Of a DNA stretch of 64,000 nucleotides, positions 11,456 through 22,175 are shown piece by piece (position 1 is the first letter of the stretch; the number at the start of each line of letters is the position of its first letter). The notes beneath the pieces were generated by a model that did not search any database, was not told the origin of the DNA, and saw only the letters and a list, made by a program, of their open reading frames with translations. Source of the stretch: Argyresthia goedartella (Eukaryota; Arthropoda; Insecta; Lepidoptera; Argyresthiidae). The position numbers were made by a program, and so were the translations under genes. The DNA is taken from NCBI GenBank assembly GCA_949825045.1, contig OX463818.1:29342906-29406905 (forward strand), in the 5' to 3' direction.

Positions 11456-11515
11456 CACGCTGGCTCAGTGCGGGATGGTGGAGGGGTTTAGCGGCCACAA
11501 TCACGTAGGAATATA

Positions 11516-12071
11516 CCACGTCCATCATTGACACCACTCGAAGTTGGCTGTGTATGATTTGAATGTGTTTGTATGGTTAACGACTGTGTGTGTGGGAATT
11601 TCAAAACTCGCTACACGAAGGAAATGAGGAAAGGATTAACTCACAAATATCCTAAGAGCTAATACAGGAACCCTATGGTGAAGGAAAAAGGAAATTAGGG
11701 TCGCTCCAAGCCCAGACTCAGACTCAGATCAAATTACCTACAAGTTCTTATCTAACGAGCCAAGGATAGTTTTGGAATTTGGGGTAGGTTGATTTAAAGG
11801 ATAGGAACCGAGGTATATCTCGGCGCTACAGACGCACACAAAAATCCACTGAAGCACGCAATCACAAATCTTCCAGTTCCAGACGCGTTAAACGACAGCC
11901 CGAACTGTACAGATTACCGAAAGACACGTGTACCACAGTAGTTTGACGTAGGGACTGAATGACTTCCCCACCCTCGCGCTCGTATTTATAGGTCCCACAT
12001 GTCTGAAAAAATGGCGTCCTTTGCGTGACATAATCTGCCCAAGCGCTAGCTTCTTAACTCTAACTACACAG
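11516..12071 (-). repeat. Gypsy-A LTR, segment 2
   Basis: This continues segment 1 after the CR1-like insert (CCACGTCCATCATTGACACC; compare 13161 in Gypsy-B). It ends in CTACACAG, where Gypsy-B is inserted. ACAG (12068-12071) is one copy of the Gypsy-B target duplication. Confidence 0.9.
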
Positions 12072-14285
12072 TGTAACGGGCCCCCGGGCTAAAGGTCTGA
12101 GCCGCCGCTAACAGTAGCTATGATCGTCTATTCTTTCTATCCCAAAATGAGAGGACCCGATTCAGCTGTAAGATTTGTAAGTAAGAATGATAAGTCTGAA
12201 TTTCTCGTTCGTTGAGAAATTCGGCAGGCGTACAATAGTCGAACGAAGATTGGTTCAGGAATTTACAGTTTCAAGTTAGACAGAGAAAGCATATATGTCT
12301 GCGAGCCGGTAATTCGCATCAGTCAGCGGTGTATTGCGCCAAAACGATCGTTGTTATATTTTATGTGATGGCACCATCTGGTTTTTGTATATATGAGCGC
12401 ATTGGAACATCTTTTGTTGTAATTTTAGTTTTAGTTTTAGTGATCGATCACAGTTATAGTATAGATATCCGTCGTAGTTTTACGACGTGAGTACTCAATT
12501 ATATTTCATGTGCTCGCTAGTAGCGGTTTGTGGTGGTTCCAATTATATATTTGTTTCACGGCAATAACGATCCGAAAAGACCGGTTTACACAATTGCGAT
12601 TTGAGTTCCGAAATGGGTTCTGAACTAGCGGTTACCTCAAAAGGTCCGTAACGTTTTGAAACCTTCAACTCTGCGCAACTTGAGCTGGATGTTATCGAAA
12701 CGCAAGCATTATTGTTTTAGGATATCTAACCCACACCATAGCGAAGTGCATAATTCGATAAATACCGAACTATGAATTCCACTAGCCGCAGCACGTCCTG
12801 GGCTGAGCCAAATCATATATACCGACTCAACTTACACATTAGATATCCAGCGAAATTTACATTTAATTTAAAAATGCAACTTGAATCCAATCTGACCCAA
12901 GGCAATGCAAAACACCTACCCGGACCTAAACAATGAACTTTAGACTGTAAATTGATCTCTTCGCGCGTCCCCGACAACACTCAAATGTCAAAATATCAAC
13001 AGTATATGTTAACTGTGTTGACACCGGTTTAACTTTGTTCTGAATTTGTTATTTCCATCCGCGGAATCTCATCGATCAAACAGTCTCCCTATGCCCTGAC
13101 AACCTAGGTTTAGCCGCAACTAAACTCCTGTCTAGCCTAGTCTAAAAACCTAGTGTTATACCACGTCCATTATCGACACCACTCGAAAATGGTTGAGTTT
13201 GATTTGAATGTGCTTGAATGTTTAACGACTGTGTGTGTGGGAATTACAAAACTCGCTACTCTAAAGGAATGAGGAGAGGATTAGCCCGCGAATATCCTAA
13301 GAGCCAATCCAGGAACCCTATGGTGAAGGAAAAAGGAATTTAGGGTCGCTCCAAGCCCAGACTCAGACTCAGAATAATTGACTTACAAGTTCTTTCCTAA
13401 CGACCCAAGGATAGTTTTGGAATTTGGGGTAGGTTGATATAAAGGTAGGAACCGAGGTATATCTCGGCGCTTCAGACACTCACGAAAACCCACTGAAACT
13501 TCGCAGTCACAAATTCGTATAGTTCTGACGCGTAACACGGCAGACAAAAACTGTTTAGAACTCGTGAAGACGACTGTCACAGCGGCTAGACGCAGAGACT
13601 GAATGAATTCCCCTCCCACGCTCTGGTATTTATATGCCCCACATGCGTCCTTTGCAAATACGCTCTGCCCAAGCGAAGCTTCTTATCACTAACTACACAG
13701 GGTCCAATTTCAACCATGCCATGCAGATCCGCCGTTCTACAAATTGTGTGTACGCATATTCACCATGATCAACCGTAGGTTATCACTCAAATCATTTGGT
13801 ACTGCCGATACACAGAATCTGTTGATCGCTGACCAATAAAAGCTTGTTGCGATTAATTAAGCATTTCCCGACCGCTAGACGCGCGTGGCAAAGACCTCTA
13901 GAATGATATTCAAAATAGAGGTGTCAGACTCTCCATATCATACCTCAATCGCAATTGTATATTTGCAATCAACATAATAGCTTTCTCCGTTCCGTAATAA
14001 CCTTTCATTATTTAGTTATTCATAATTTTATTCAACGCGCAGCCAAATCGGCTCTCATCTCTACACATCTCGCAGGAATGCGACAAAAAAAACTTGGCCT
14101 GAAAACTTCCACGAATCAACCCACGCATCGGCTCTGTTTTTTTTTGCTAACTTTGCCAGTAAGCTATGCAAAACCCTCAAACGTTATCTGAACCGATTCT
14201 CGTATTCAAAACAGCGCGGCGTTGGGCTAGCCCTCTATCACGCAGAATGAAGTATCTAATGTACCGACTCTCGTGTACCATTACA
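12072..14285 (-). repeat. Gypsy-B 3' LTR (2214 bp)
   Basis: It starts TGTAACGGGCCCCCGGGC and ends GTGTACCATTACA. It is collinear with 19408-21621 over its whole length. An LTR of this size is long for insect Gypsy elements but not unique (Ulysses of Drosophila is similar). Short ORFs repeated in both LTRs (for example 13383-13619) have no recognisable product. Confidence 0.95.
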
Positions 14286-14297
14286 GCCCCCTCCCAG
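14286..14297 (-). promoter_or_regulatory. Gypsy-B polypurine tract
   Basis: The minus strand reads CTGGGAGGGGGC directly before the 3' LTR, the position and composition of a plus-strand primer. Confidence 0.7.
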
Positions 14298-14684
14298 ACC
14301 TTGAGACACTGTTTATCTCAGTTAACATGGCGCAAGGATCTCATTACCACTATGCTACCCATGCTTTGTACATATCTACTCTATATGTACGAACATCTCA
14401 AATCATGTACACAGACCGATGAATCTGTCAATTATGTATATAATATTTACACAACTCGATTGAGTTCTCTCCTGTCTTATCTTATTTATCTATCTTACTA
14501 TACAACCTCGTTTACCCGCAATTTATCCTAATTCGTATTACTATATATATACAAATTGTTTTTTTTTTTTTTTGTTTTTTTTTTTTTTGTTTTTGTTTCC
14601 AAACCATGCAAGATCCTTAAATCTACAAAGTAGTTACTCAAATTTACAGCTTACAGCTTAATTATATAACCTTTATACACTATC
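14298..14684 (-). other. Gypsy-B 3' untranslated spacer
   Basis: About 390 bp lie between the pol stop and the polypurine tract, AT-rich, with a T-rich tract at 14551-14598. No env-like ORF is present, so this is a two-gene (gag, pol) element. Confidence 0.75.
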
Positions 14685-17600
14685 TTATTTATCTACGCCC
14701 TTATTCGTCCTCACATAATACCTGGCTATATTTATAGTATTGAAGTTACCCAATATCTCATTTGAACCCGGATCTACTAACGTATAACAGTTAGGATATA
14801 CCACTGCCGAAATAACATAAGGCCCTTTATACAACAACGAAAATTTCCGCATGATTTTATGTTCTTTATTTGAACGCACAAAGGTCTTAAGTTTCACATA
14901 ATCACCTATACGATAGACTTCTAACTTACGCCGTTTGTCCGCCTGTCGCTTACGTCGTTCACTAGAACTTTTACAGTTTTCTATCGCTACATTCCGCACC
15001 TGTTCCGAATCTCGCACACTATGGCCTAATAACCATTCATCGCCTAATTCCTTGTCAATAGTTAACGGTTCCCGCCTACCAAACGCTAACTCATTAGGCG
15101 CAAAGCCTGTGCTTGTGTGTTCGATATTATTATAGCAATTCTGAATGTCCGGTAACACGTCTACCCAACTACGATTACTTCCGCCGCAATAAGTCCTAAT
15201 CAGCCGACCTAGCTCGCGATTCACTCTTTCTACGCTATTAGAATTTGGACAATACACCGACGTATGAGTGACCCGAATCCCCAGCTGTTTGAGTCCAAAT
15301 TCCCAAACTTTCGATATGAACTGTGGTCCTGAGTCCGTAATTATAGTTTCGATAGGTATCTCCCTATGAAATCTCTTTGTACAAGCGAGCACGCTCCTAC
15401 CTGTCGCTTTTCGCATTGGATATAATTTTATTACTTTACTGTACACGTCTTGAATCACATATATATATTGATATCCGAATTTACCAACGGGCAATGGCCC
15501 ATAAAGGTCCGAGAAAACTTTCTCACCCAACCTTTCCGCCAACACCGGTGTACAAGGACCAACGGTATTGTTAGTACTTGGTTTGACCTTTTGACATATG
15601 TCACAACTTCTTATCACCGCGCTAATCACCCTACTCATATGAAGAAAATAATATCTGTCCTTCATCAGTGCTAATATTTTATATCTGCCGTAGTGACCTA
15701 TTTCTTCATGTATGTGTAAAATAAGTTCCTCCTGTAGTGATTTCGGAATTACTAGCAACTGTACGTTCCGCTTCGGCACGTGAAAATATAACGTATCACC
15801 TACTAGCTTATAATTTTCAAAACCTCTTGTCCCCGTATCTACCACATTACGTCTGATACAACCGCTAATTCGATTTAACCGCTCATCTTCGCTTTGTAAT
15901 CTCGCAATGTCCCGTAAACTCGAAATAACACTTGCGGTATTCGATGCCTGAAACCAGAATATTCCCGGCTGAACAGTTATACTGTCATTCATACCTCCAG
16001 GTCCCGCCATTTGCCTGCTTAGCGTGTCGGCAATTTGATTATCAGTCCCTCGCACAAATTCTATGTCGTAATCGAATTGCTCTAAAAACATAATCCACCT
16101 CGTTACGCGTGCACCCAATAAAGTCCACGACTTAATGAACGTCAAACTTTTATGATCAGTTCTAATAATAACCTTTTCTCCCCGCAAGTATATCTCAAAT
16201 CGCTTTAAAGTGTATATAACTGCATACATTTCCTGTTCACTGGTAGCCCATCTCGTCTGAGCACCCTTGAATGCCTGCGAATAGAACCCTATTATTAGTT
16301 CCTGGCCCGATTCATCTAATTGATAAACATAGCCCCCAATTCCTATAGCGCTGGCGTCACATTGAACATAATATGTTTTTCCCGCCAATGGCTGACTCAA
16401 AATTATACTTTCTGAGAATTGGTTTTTTATCTCGTCAAAAGCACTTTGCATCTGCGCACTCCAGACGAACTTGACTCCAGACCGCAATAAATTGTACAAG
16501 GGCCGTGTCAACGTTCCAAAATTTTTTTATAAACCTCCTAAAGTAATTTATGAACCCCAAAAACGCCCTCAATTGCCTGACAGTTCTGGGTGACGGATAT
16601 AATTTAAGTGTTTCAATTTTGTCCGGGTCCATCTGCAAACCTTGTGTAGACAAAATATGCCCCAATAACTTGACCTTTTTTTTTGTGCGAACTCGCATTT
16701 TTTTAGTTTGCATGTGAAGCCCGCGTCTTTCAATTTACTCAGAACCGTGTCCACTTGAGACAAATGCTGTTCGAAGTCACCCTCAGTTAAAATTGCCAAA
16801 TCGTCAACAAAATTTAAACAATATGACCTAACCTCTGGCCCTAGAATTAAGTCCATCGCCCTCGAAAATGAACCCACACTGGTTTTCAACCCCTGAGGTA
16901 AAACGTTGTAAACATAACTTCTGCCTTGATATACAAAACCCGTGTATCGTTTAGATTCGTCTGATAATGGTATAGAAAAATACGCATCTTTGATATCAAT
17001 AACTCCTATGTAATTTATCCGGCGCCCGGATTGCAATATCTCACTCATTAAAGGTGTGGTTTCAACCTCCCCGACCATTCCAGTGTTTAATTGTCGTGCA
17101 TCTAGAAGAATACGGACCTCTCCTGTTTTCTTTAATGTACAAGTCAATGGACTGCTGAATTCCGTAGATTGCCTGCTAATAATACCTATCAATTCCATCT
17201 CTTCCAAACGTTTTGTTACTTTATCGCGATATGCGAACGGTATGGGATAGCTTCGCTTTACGAAAGGCGTTTCATCTCTCATTTTTATCTCATGTATATA
17301 TTTATTTGTCCGACCTATCCTATCGCTAAACAACTCTGCATGTTTATTTAACACCGGCAATAACCTTGTTTTGTGTTCAACAGGTATTGATGAATTATTC
17401 ACATATTCCTCTATCATATTTCTACTGGTATCTTGGTTCTGTACTTCCATTGTACAACAGCAAAAATCCTGATTAGGGCCAGTACCTAATGGTATTTCAC
17501 ACATCCGCCCGGCGCTTCGTATAATTAGCCTCTTATTACCCTCACACATTAAACTCGCTCGCGTCTGTTGTATAAAATCAAACCCCAAAATTAAATCTTT

Positions 17601-18149
17601 AGGCACCCTTGTTAATACTAGCATTGGAGTATCGATAACGCATTCACCTATTGTTAATGGTAACGTTACTAATTTATCAACCTTTTCCTTACTGACTCCA
17701 AATGCACCTGTGATTCTCAAACTTGGAATCGGTATTTCCGTCGGTTTTCCCAATTGACTGCACACTTCTTCGTACACTCTCCGACTTATTACACTGATTT
17801 CGCTCCCCGAATCAATCAAACTCCTTACGACAATATTCCCAATACGCACATCTATCTCAGGTAATGTCAAAGTACTACATAACTCGCGCCCACACTCAGT
17901 CGAATCGTCGTCTCTGAATATCGTATGTAAACGTCTGTCATTTCGATCTCTATAATTCGATCTAGATTTTTCCTCTAAACACACGGCATATCCGTGCGCT
18001 TTATGCGCTAATAATTGAATAAATTCATTCACACCCACGTTCGAATCCAAATTACACAAATCATACAGCCTATGCTTTTTCCCAATTCGATCGGCTGTCC
18101 ACCCGAACCGTAATAAATATCTGAGCGCGAACGACCCGCGCGAGTCCAC
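14685..18149 (-). pseudogene. Gypsy-B pol (protease, RT, RNase H, integrase), two frameshifts
   Basis: Read right to left from 18149: protease SLIDSGSEISVISRRVY; RT with LNFVDDLAILTE; RNase H VQCDASAIGIGGYVYQ and TDHKSLTFIKSWTLL; integrase zinc region HIHEEIGHYGRYKILAL ... CDICQKVK; integrase core with Asp in FSDLYGPLPV, Asp in ITDSGPQF and Glu in NSVERVNREL; then a basic C-terminal domain. All catalytic residues are present. The frame breaks twice: an A-run near 16675-16683 is two bases longer than in Gypsy-A, and a T-run near 16523 differs again, restoring the original frame. The two shifts bracket about 60 codons between RT and RNase H; without them pol would run as one ORF of about 1150 codons. 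Both lie in homopolymers, so assembly error is possible. Confidence 0.92.
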
Positions 18150-19213
18150 TAGTTTTTTGAATTCTGACTTATCGCATTATTCCTGTCACTTGAACTTTGC
18201 CCTGCCTCTGTATCTCCTGAACTATCATTGCCCCTCTGAAACTTTATTGCCTTGAAGCTAGGCCTAGGCTGCCTGCCTCTACCGCGAAAATAACCGCGAC
18301 CACGCGTCCCAAATTCGTTTCGCCCCTTCGTTACCGCGTTATAATTATTACTACGACTTATCGCGTTATAACGTAACGTATTTACCCGCATAGCTCGATA
18401 TTGCCCACGCATATAGCTATCCCGCCTCACGTTATTAGTATTCATTGTCTCAGAACCATGTATTGCACTTAATCCCCCATCGACATTCCGTTCTAAATGC
18501 CGAAGGAATTCGACCGCATCACGTATAGTCATTGACTCCTTTCTAGCAAAAAACGCTACCTGAATATCACGCGGCAACTGTCTGAAAATCGTGTTGATTT
18601 TCTCCGTATCAGTAAACGGTATCGTAAGCTCATATATGCTATTCAATTGAGAGGCAAAGAATTCTTCCATACTTTGACCTTTCTTAGAATCAAACTTCGC
18701 AGTTAGGAATCTTTGCTTAATTAATTCCTGTTCATTATCACCCCAGAATACCTCTCTGAAATCTTTTTCAAAATCCGAATAGGTTCGCCATGAGTCTCTG
18801 TATATGCTCATTCGAACTTTCGCAATTCCTACCAAACTATCCGTTGCCCATATCAAAGCCCTAGAAGTATCTCCCGAGACTTTAATATAAGCCTTTAAAT
18901 CTCTTAAGAAAATCATCGGATTTTCCGAATTCCGCCCATCGAATGTCGGCAACTTCTGTGTCATTTTCACAATGCATGATTGACGTTTTTCTACCGATTG
19001 TTCAAACGTCTCTAGTTCCTGTCTGTCAGTCTGTCTGTCCGAAGTCCTACTAGTATTGCTCGTGCTGGAACCCCTTTCCAAACTGTCTAATCTTTTCACT
19101 ATTTCAGATAACAATTTCGTCACCTGCCCTGACGCCATTTCACTTGTGTGTGAAAGTGAATTTTGTGCTACCCGACTATCGTTTTTTCTACGCCGGCCGG
19201 CCATCCTGAACAC
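18149..19213 (-). CDS. gag: Gypsy-B Gag
   Basis: The minus-strand ORF of 354 codons is intact from 19213 to its stop at 18151-18149. The N-terminal part has coiled-coil character (VTKLLSEIVKRLDSLERGSS). The middle is a retrotransposon Gag/capsid domain (LPTFDGRNSENPMIFLRDLK ... FFASQLNSIYELTIPF). The C-terminal tail is arginine/glycine-rich (RGYFRGRGRQPRP), a likely nucleic-acid-binding substitute for a CCHC knuckle, which is absent. Gag would assemble virus-like particles in the cytoplasm that package the element RNA. Pol is in the -1 frame and starts at the gag stop. The second Met (MAGRRRKND) is an equally plausible start. Confidence 0.88.
   Translation of the reverse strand: MFRMAGRRRKNDSRVAQNSLSHTSEMASGQVTKLLSEIVKRLDSLERGSSTSNTSRTSDRQTDRQELETFEQSVEKRQSCIVKMTQKLPTFDGRNSENPMIFLRDLKAYIKVSGDTSRALIWATDSLVGIAKVRMSIYRDSWRTYSDFEKDFREVFWGDNEQELIKQRFLTAKFDSKKGQSMEEFFASQLNSIYELTIPFTDTEKINTIFRQLPRDIQVAFFARKESMTIRDAVEFLRHLERNVDGGLSAIHGSETMNTNNVRRDSYMRGQYRAMRVNTLRYNAISRSNNYNAVTKGRNEFGTRGRGYFRGRGRQPRPSFKAIKFQRGNDSSGDTEAGQSSSDRNNAISQNSKN
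18152..18158 (-). promoter_or_regulatory. -1 ribosomal frameshift heptamer AAAAAAC (Gypsy-B)
   Basis: The minus strand in the gag frame reads TCA AAA AAC TAG; slippage by one base enters pol as AAA CTA GTG GAC TCG. The heptamer A AAA AAC is one of the canonical retroviral slip sites (as at gag-pro of MMTV). The stop codon follows immediately. Both family copies keep it. Confidence 0.85.
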
Positions 19214-19407
19214 TAAACCGCCGTAGCTCGTCTGAAAACAAAGCCCCTTTTTTGCTTATTTCTTATTTACAAACTGAACTGTTTAAAATCGTTTCTACGT
19301 TGTGTTATTTTTAAAGTAACGCGTTAGACCTTGATTCTTTTAGAATATCTAGGAATATCTAGGTATCAGACTATCTAGGATATCCTTCCGTCTCGGCAAC
19401 AAAAATC
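19214..19407 (-). other. Gypsy-B 5' leader
   Basis: This is 194 bp between the 5' LTR and gag. Directly inside the LTR the minus strand reads GATTTTTGTTGCCGAGACGG, where a primer-binding site is expected. I do not recognise the tRNA. Confidence 0.6.
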
Positions 19408-21621
19408 TGTAACGGGCCCCCGGGCTAAAGGTCTGAGCCGCCGCTAACAGTAGCTATGATCGTCTATTCTTTCTATCCCAAAATGAGAGGACCCGATTCA
19501 GCTGTAAGATTTGTAAGTAAGAATGATAAGTCTGAATTTCTCGTTCGTTGAGAAATTCGGCAGGCGTACAATAGTCGAACGAAGATTGGTTCAGGAATTT
19601 ACAGTTTCAAGTTAGACAGAGAAAGCATATATGTCTGCGAGCCGGTAATTCGCATCAGTCAGCGGTGTATTGCGCCAAAACGATCGTTGTTATATTTTAT
19701 GTGATGGCACCATCTGGTTTTTGTATATATGAGCGCATTGGAACATCTTTTGTTGTAATTTTAGTTTTAGTTTTAGTGATCGATCACAGTTATAGTATAG
19801 ATATCCGTCGTAGTTTTACGACGTGAGTACTCAATTATATTTCATGTGCTCGCTAGTAGCGGTTTGTGGTGGTTCCAATTATATATTTGTTTCACGGCAA
19901 TAACGATCCGAAAAGACCGGTTTACACAATTGCGATTTGAGTTCCGAAATGGGTTCTGAACTAGCGGTTACCTCAAAAGGTCCGTAACGTTTTGAAACCT
20001 TCAACTCTGCGCAACTTGAGCTGGATGTTATCGAAACGCAAGCATTATTGTTTTAGGATATCTAACCCACACCATAGCGAAGTGCATAATTCGATAAATA
20101 CCGAACTATGAATTCCACTAGCCGCAGCACGTCCTGGGCTGAGCCAAATCATATATACCGACTCAACTTACACATTAGATATCCAGCGAAATTTACATTT
20201 AATTTAAAAATGCAACTTGAATCCAATCTGACCCAAGGCAATGCAAAACACCTACCCGGACCTAAACAATGAACTTTAGACTGTAAATTGATCTCTTCGC
20301 GCGTCCCCGACAACACTCAAATGTCAAAATATCAACAGTATATGTTAACTGTGTTGACACCGGTTTAACTTTGTTCTGAATTTGTTATTTCCATCCGCGG
20401 AATCTCATCGATCAAACAGTCTCCCTATGCCCTGACAACCTAGGTTTAGCCGCAACTAAACTCCTGTCTAGCCTAGTCTAAAAACCTAGTGTTATACCAC
20501 GTCCATTATCGACACCACTCGAAAATGGTTGAGTTTGATTTGAATGTGCTTGAATGTTTAACGACTGTGTGTGTGGGAATTACAAAACTCGCTACTCTAA
20601 AGGAATGAGGAGAGGATTAGCCCGCGAATATCCTAAGAGCCAATCCAGGAACCCTATGGTGAAGGAAAAAGGAATTTAGGGTCGCTCCAAGCCCAGACTC
20701 AGACTCAGAATAATTGACTTACAAGTTCTTTCCTAACGACCCAAGGATAGTTTTGGAATTTGGGGTAGGTTGATATAAAGGTAGGAACCGAGGTATATCT
20801 CGGCGCTTCAGACACTCACGAAAACCCACTGAAACTTCGCAGTCACAAATTCGTATAGTTCTGACGCGTAACACGGCAGACAAAAACTGTTTAGAACTCG
20901 TGAAGACGACTGTCACAGCGGCTAGACGCAGAGACTGAATGAATTCCCCTCCCACGCTCTGGTATTTATATGCCCCACATGCGTCCTTTGCAAATACGCT
21001 CTGCCCAAGCGAAGCTTCTTATCACTAACTACACAGGGTCCAATTTCAACCATGCCATGCAGATCCGCCGTTCTACAAATTGTGTGTACGCATATTCACC
21101 ATGATCAACCGTAGGTTATCACTCAAATCATTTGGTACTGCCGATACACAGAATCTGTTGATCGCTGACCAATAAAAGCTTGTTGCGATTAATTAAGCAT
21201 TTCCCGACCGCTAGACGCGCGTGGCAAAGACCTCTAGAATGATATTCAAAATAGAGGTGTCAGACTCTCCATATCATACCTCAATCGCAATTGTATATTT
21301 GCAATCAACATAATAGCTTTCTCCGTTCCGTAATAACCTTTCATTATTTAGTTATTCATAATTTTATTCAACGCGCAGCCAAATCGGCTCTCATCTCTAC
21401 ACATCTCGCAGGAATGCGACAAAAAAAACTTGGCCTGAAAACTTCCACGAATCAACCCACGCATCGGCTCTGTTTTTTTTTGCTAACTTTGCCAGTAAGC
21501 TATGCAAAACCCTCAAACGTTATCTGAACCGATTCTCGTATTCAAAACAGCGCGGCGTTGGGCTAGCCCTCTATCACGCAGAATGAAGTATCTAATGTAC
21601 CGACTCTCGTGTACCATTACA
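19408..21621 (-). repeat. Gypsy-B 5' LTR (2214 bp)
   Basis: It has the same length and ends as 12072-14285. The promoter of the element should lie here but I could not place it. Confidence 0.95.
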
Positions 21622-21625
21622 ACAG

Positions 21626-22175
21626 GGTCTACAATTTTGTGTATGCAAAGTTTTTAATCAACCTTCGGTTATCACTCAAGTCATTTGGTATTGCCGATAC
21701 ACAAAATTTGTCGATCGCTGGCTATAAAAGCGGTTGCGATTAATTAAGCCTGCTCGACCGCTAGCGTCTTAGACAAAGATCACTAGAATGATATTCAAAC
21801 CCGTGATGTCAGACTCACCACATCGTAACAATTAAACGCAATTGTATATTTGCAGTCAATACATTAGCTTTCTCCGTATAATTCCATAAGAACCTTCCAT
21901 TATTTAGTTATTCATAATTTATTCAGCGCGCAACCAAATCGGCTCTGATCCCTACACATTTCGCAGGAATGCGACAAAAAAACCTGACCCGACCTCTCTT
22001 CTCCGAACCAACCACGTCCTCTGGCCCCTTTCTTGTCAACTTACTTCGAACTACTCGATAACCCAAGCGTTCACTGAACAGACTCTTGTATTCAATGTGT
22101 ACCATGCGGCGATGGGCTAGCCCTCTGTCACGCAAAATGAAGTATTAAATGAACTGACTCTTGTGTACCATTACA
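21626..22175 (-). repeat. Gypsy-A LTR, segment 3 (outer end)
   Basis: This continues segment 2 after Gypsy-B (GGGTCTACAATTTTGTGTATG; compare 13706 in Gypsy-B) and ends in GTGTACCATTACA, the terminal motif of the family. Many substitutions and small indels separate it from Gypsy-B. GCAC after 22175 is the predicted Gypsy-A target duplication. Confidence 0.88.

Larger units (their letters stand above)
9669..11511 (-). mobile_element. CR1/Jockey-group non-LTR retrotransposon insert, 5' truncated
   Basis: The insert splits the Gypsy-A LTR and is flanked by TATA (9665-9668 and 11512-11515); in Gypsy-B the same place reads TATACCACG without interruption. The minus strand carries a reverse transcriptase ORF (9962-11326) and then a 3' untranslated stretch ending in short AAATAAA-like repeats at 9669-9690, typical of CR1-type 3' tails. 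The right part (11268-11511) is a 42-bp minisatellite and a fragment resembling a common lepidopteran repeat tail, so the insert may be composite. Confidence 0.82.
12072..21621 (-). mobile_element. Complete Gypsy-type LTR retrotransposon (Gypsy-B)
   Basis: Two 2214-bp LTRs (12072-14285 and 19408-21621) have a constant offset of 7336 bp, so no indels separate them. They begin TGTAACGGG and end CATTACA. They are flanked by ACAG on both sides (12068-12071, 21622-21625), a 4-bp target duplication normal for Gypsy. The internal 5.1 kb holds gag and pol on the minus strand. It is inserted inside the LTR of Gypsy-A, a relative. The indel-free LTRs imply a recent insertion. Confidence 0.95.
5036..22175 (-). 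mobile_element. Gypsy-type LTR retrotransposon copy A (Gypsy-A), heavily interrupted
   Basis: The minus-strand pol and gag remnants (5036-8127) are followed by one LTR, split into 8627-9668, 11516-12071 and 21626-22175. Each LTR piece aligns in order with the 2.2-kb LTR of Gypsy-B. The insertions are BEL-1 at the left, a TA-flanked small element at 8130-8624, a CR1-like insert at 9669-11511 and Gypsy-B at 12072-21621. The LTR lacks its first 44 bp (U5 end), and the front half of gag plus the leader are missing. The far end of the element lies beyond the left window edge. It is older than Gypsy-B, judged by many differences in the LTR pieces. Confidence 0.9.

Noticed and set aside
13383..13619. 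ORF of 78 codons repeated identically at 20719-20955
   Set aside because: It lies inside both LTRs of Gypsy-B, so the repetition only reflects the LTR pair. It has no family features, and the older Gypsy-A LTR does not keep it.
14286..14684. env-like third ORF in Gypsy-B
   Set aside because: Only about 390 bp lie between pol and the 3' LTR, in AT-rich sequence with a long T tract. The ORFs on the opposite strand are chance.
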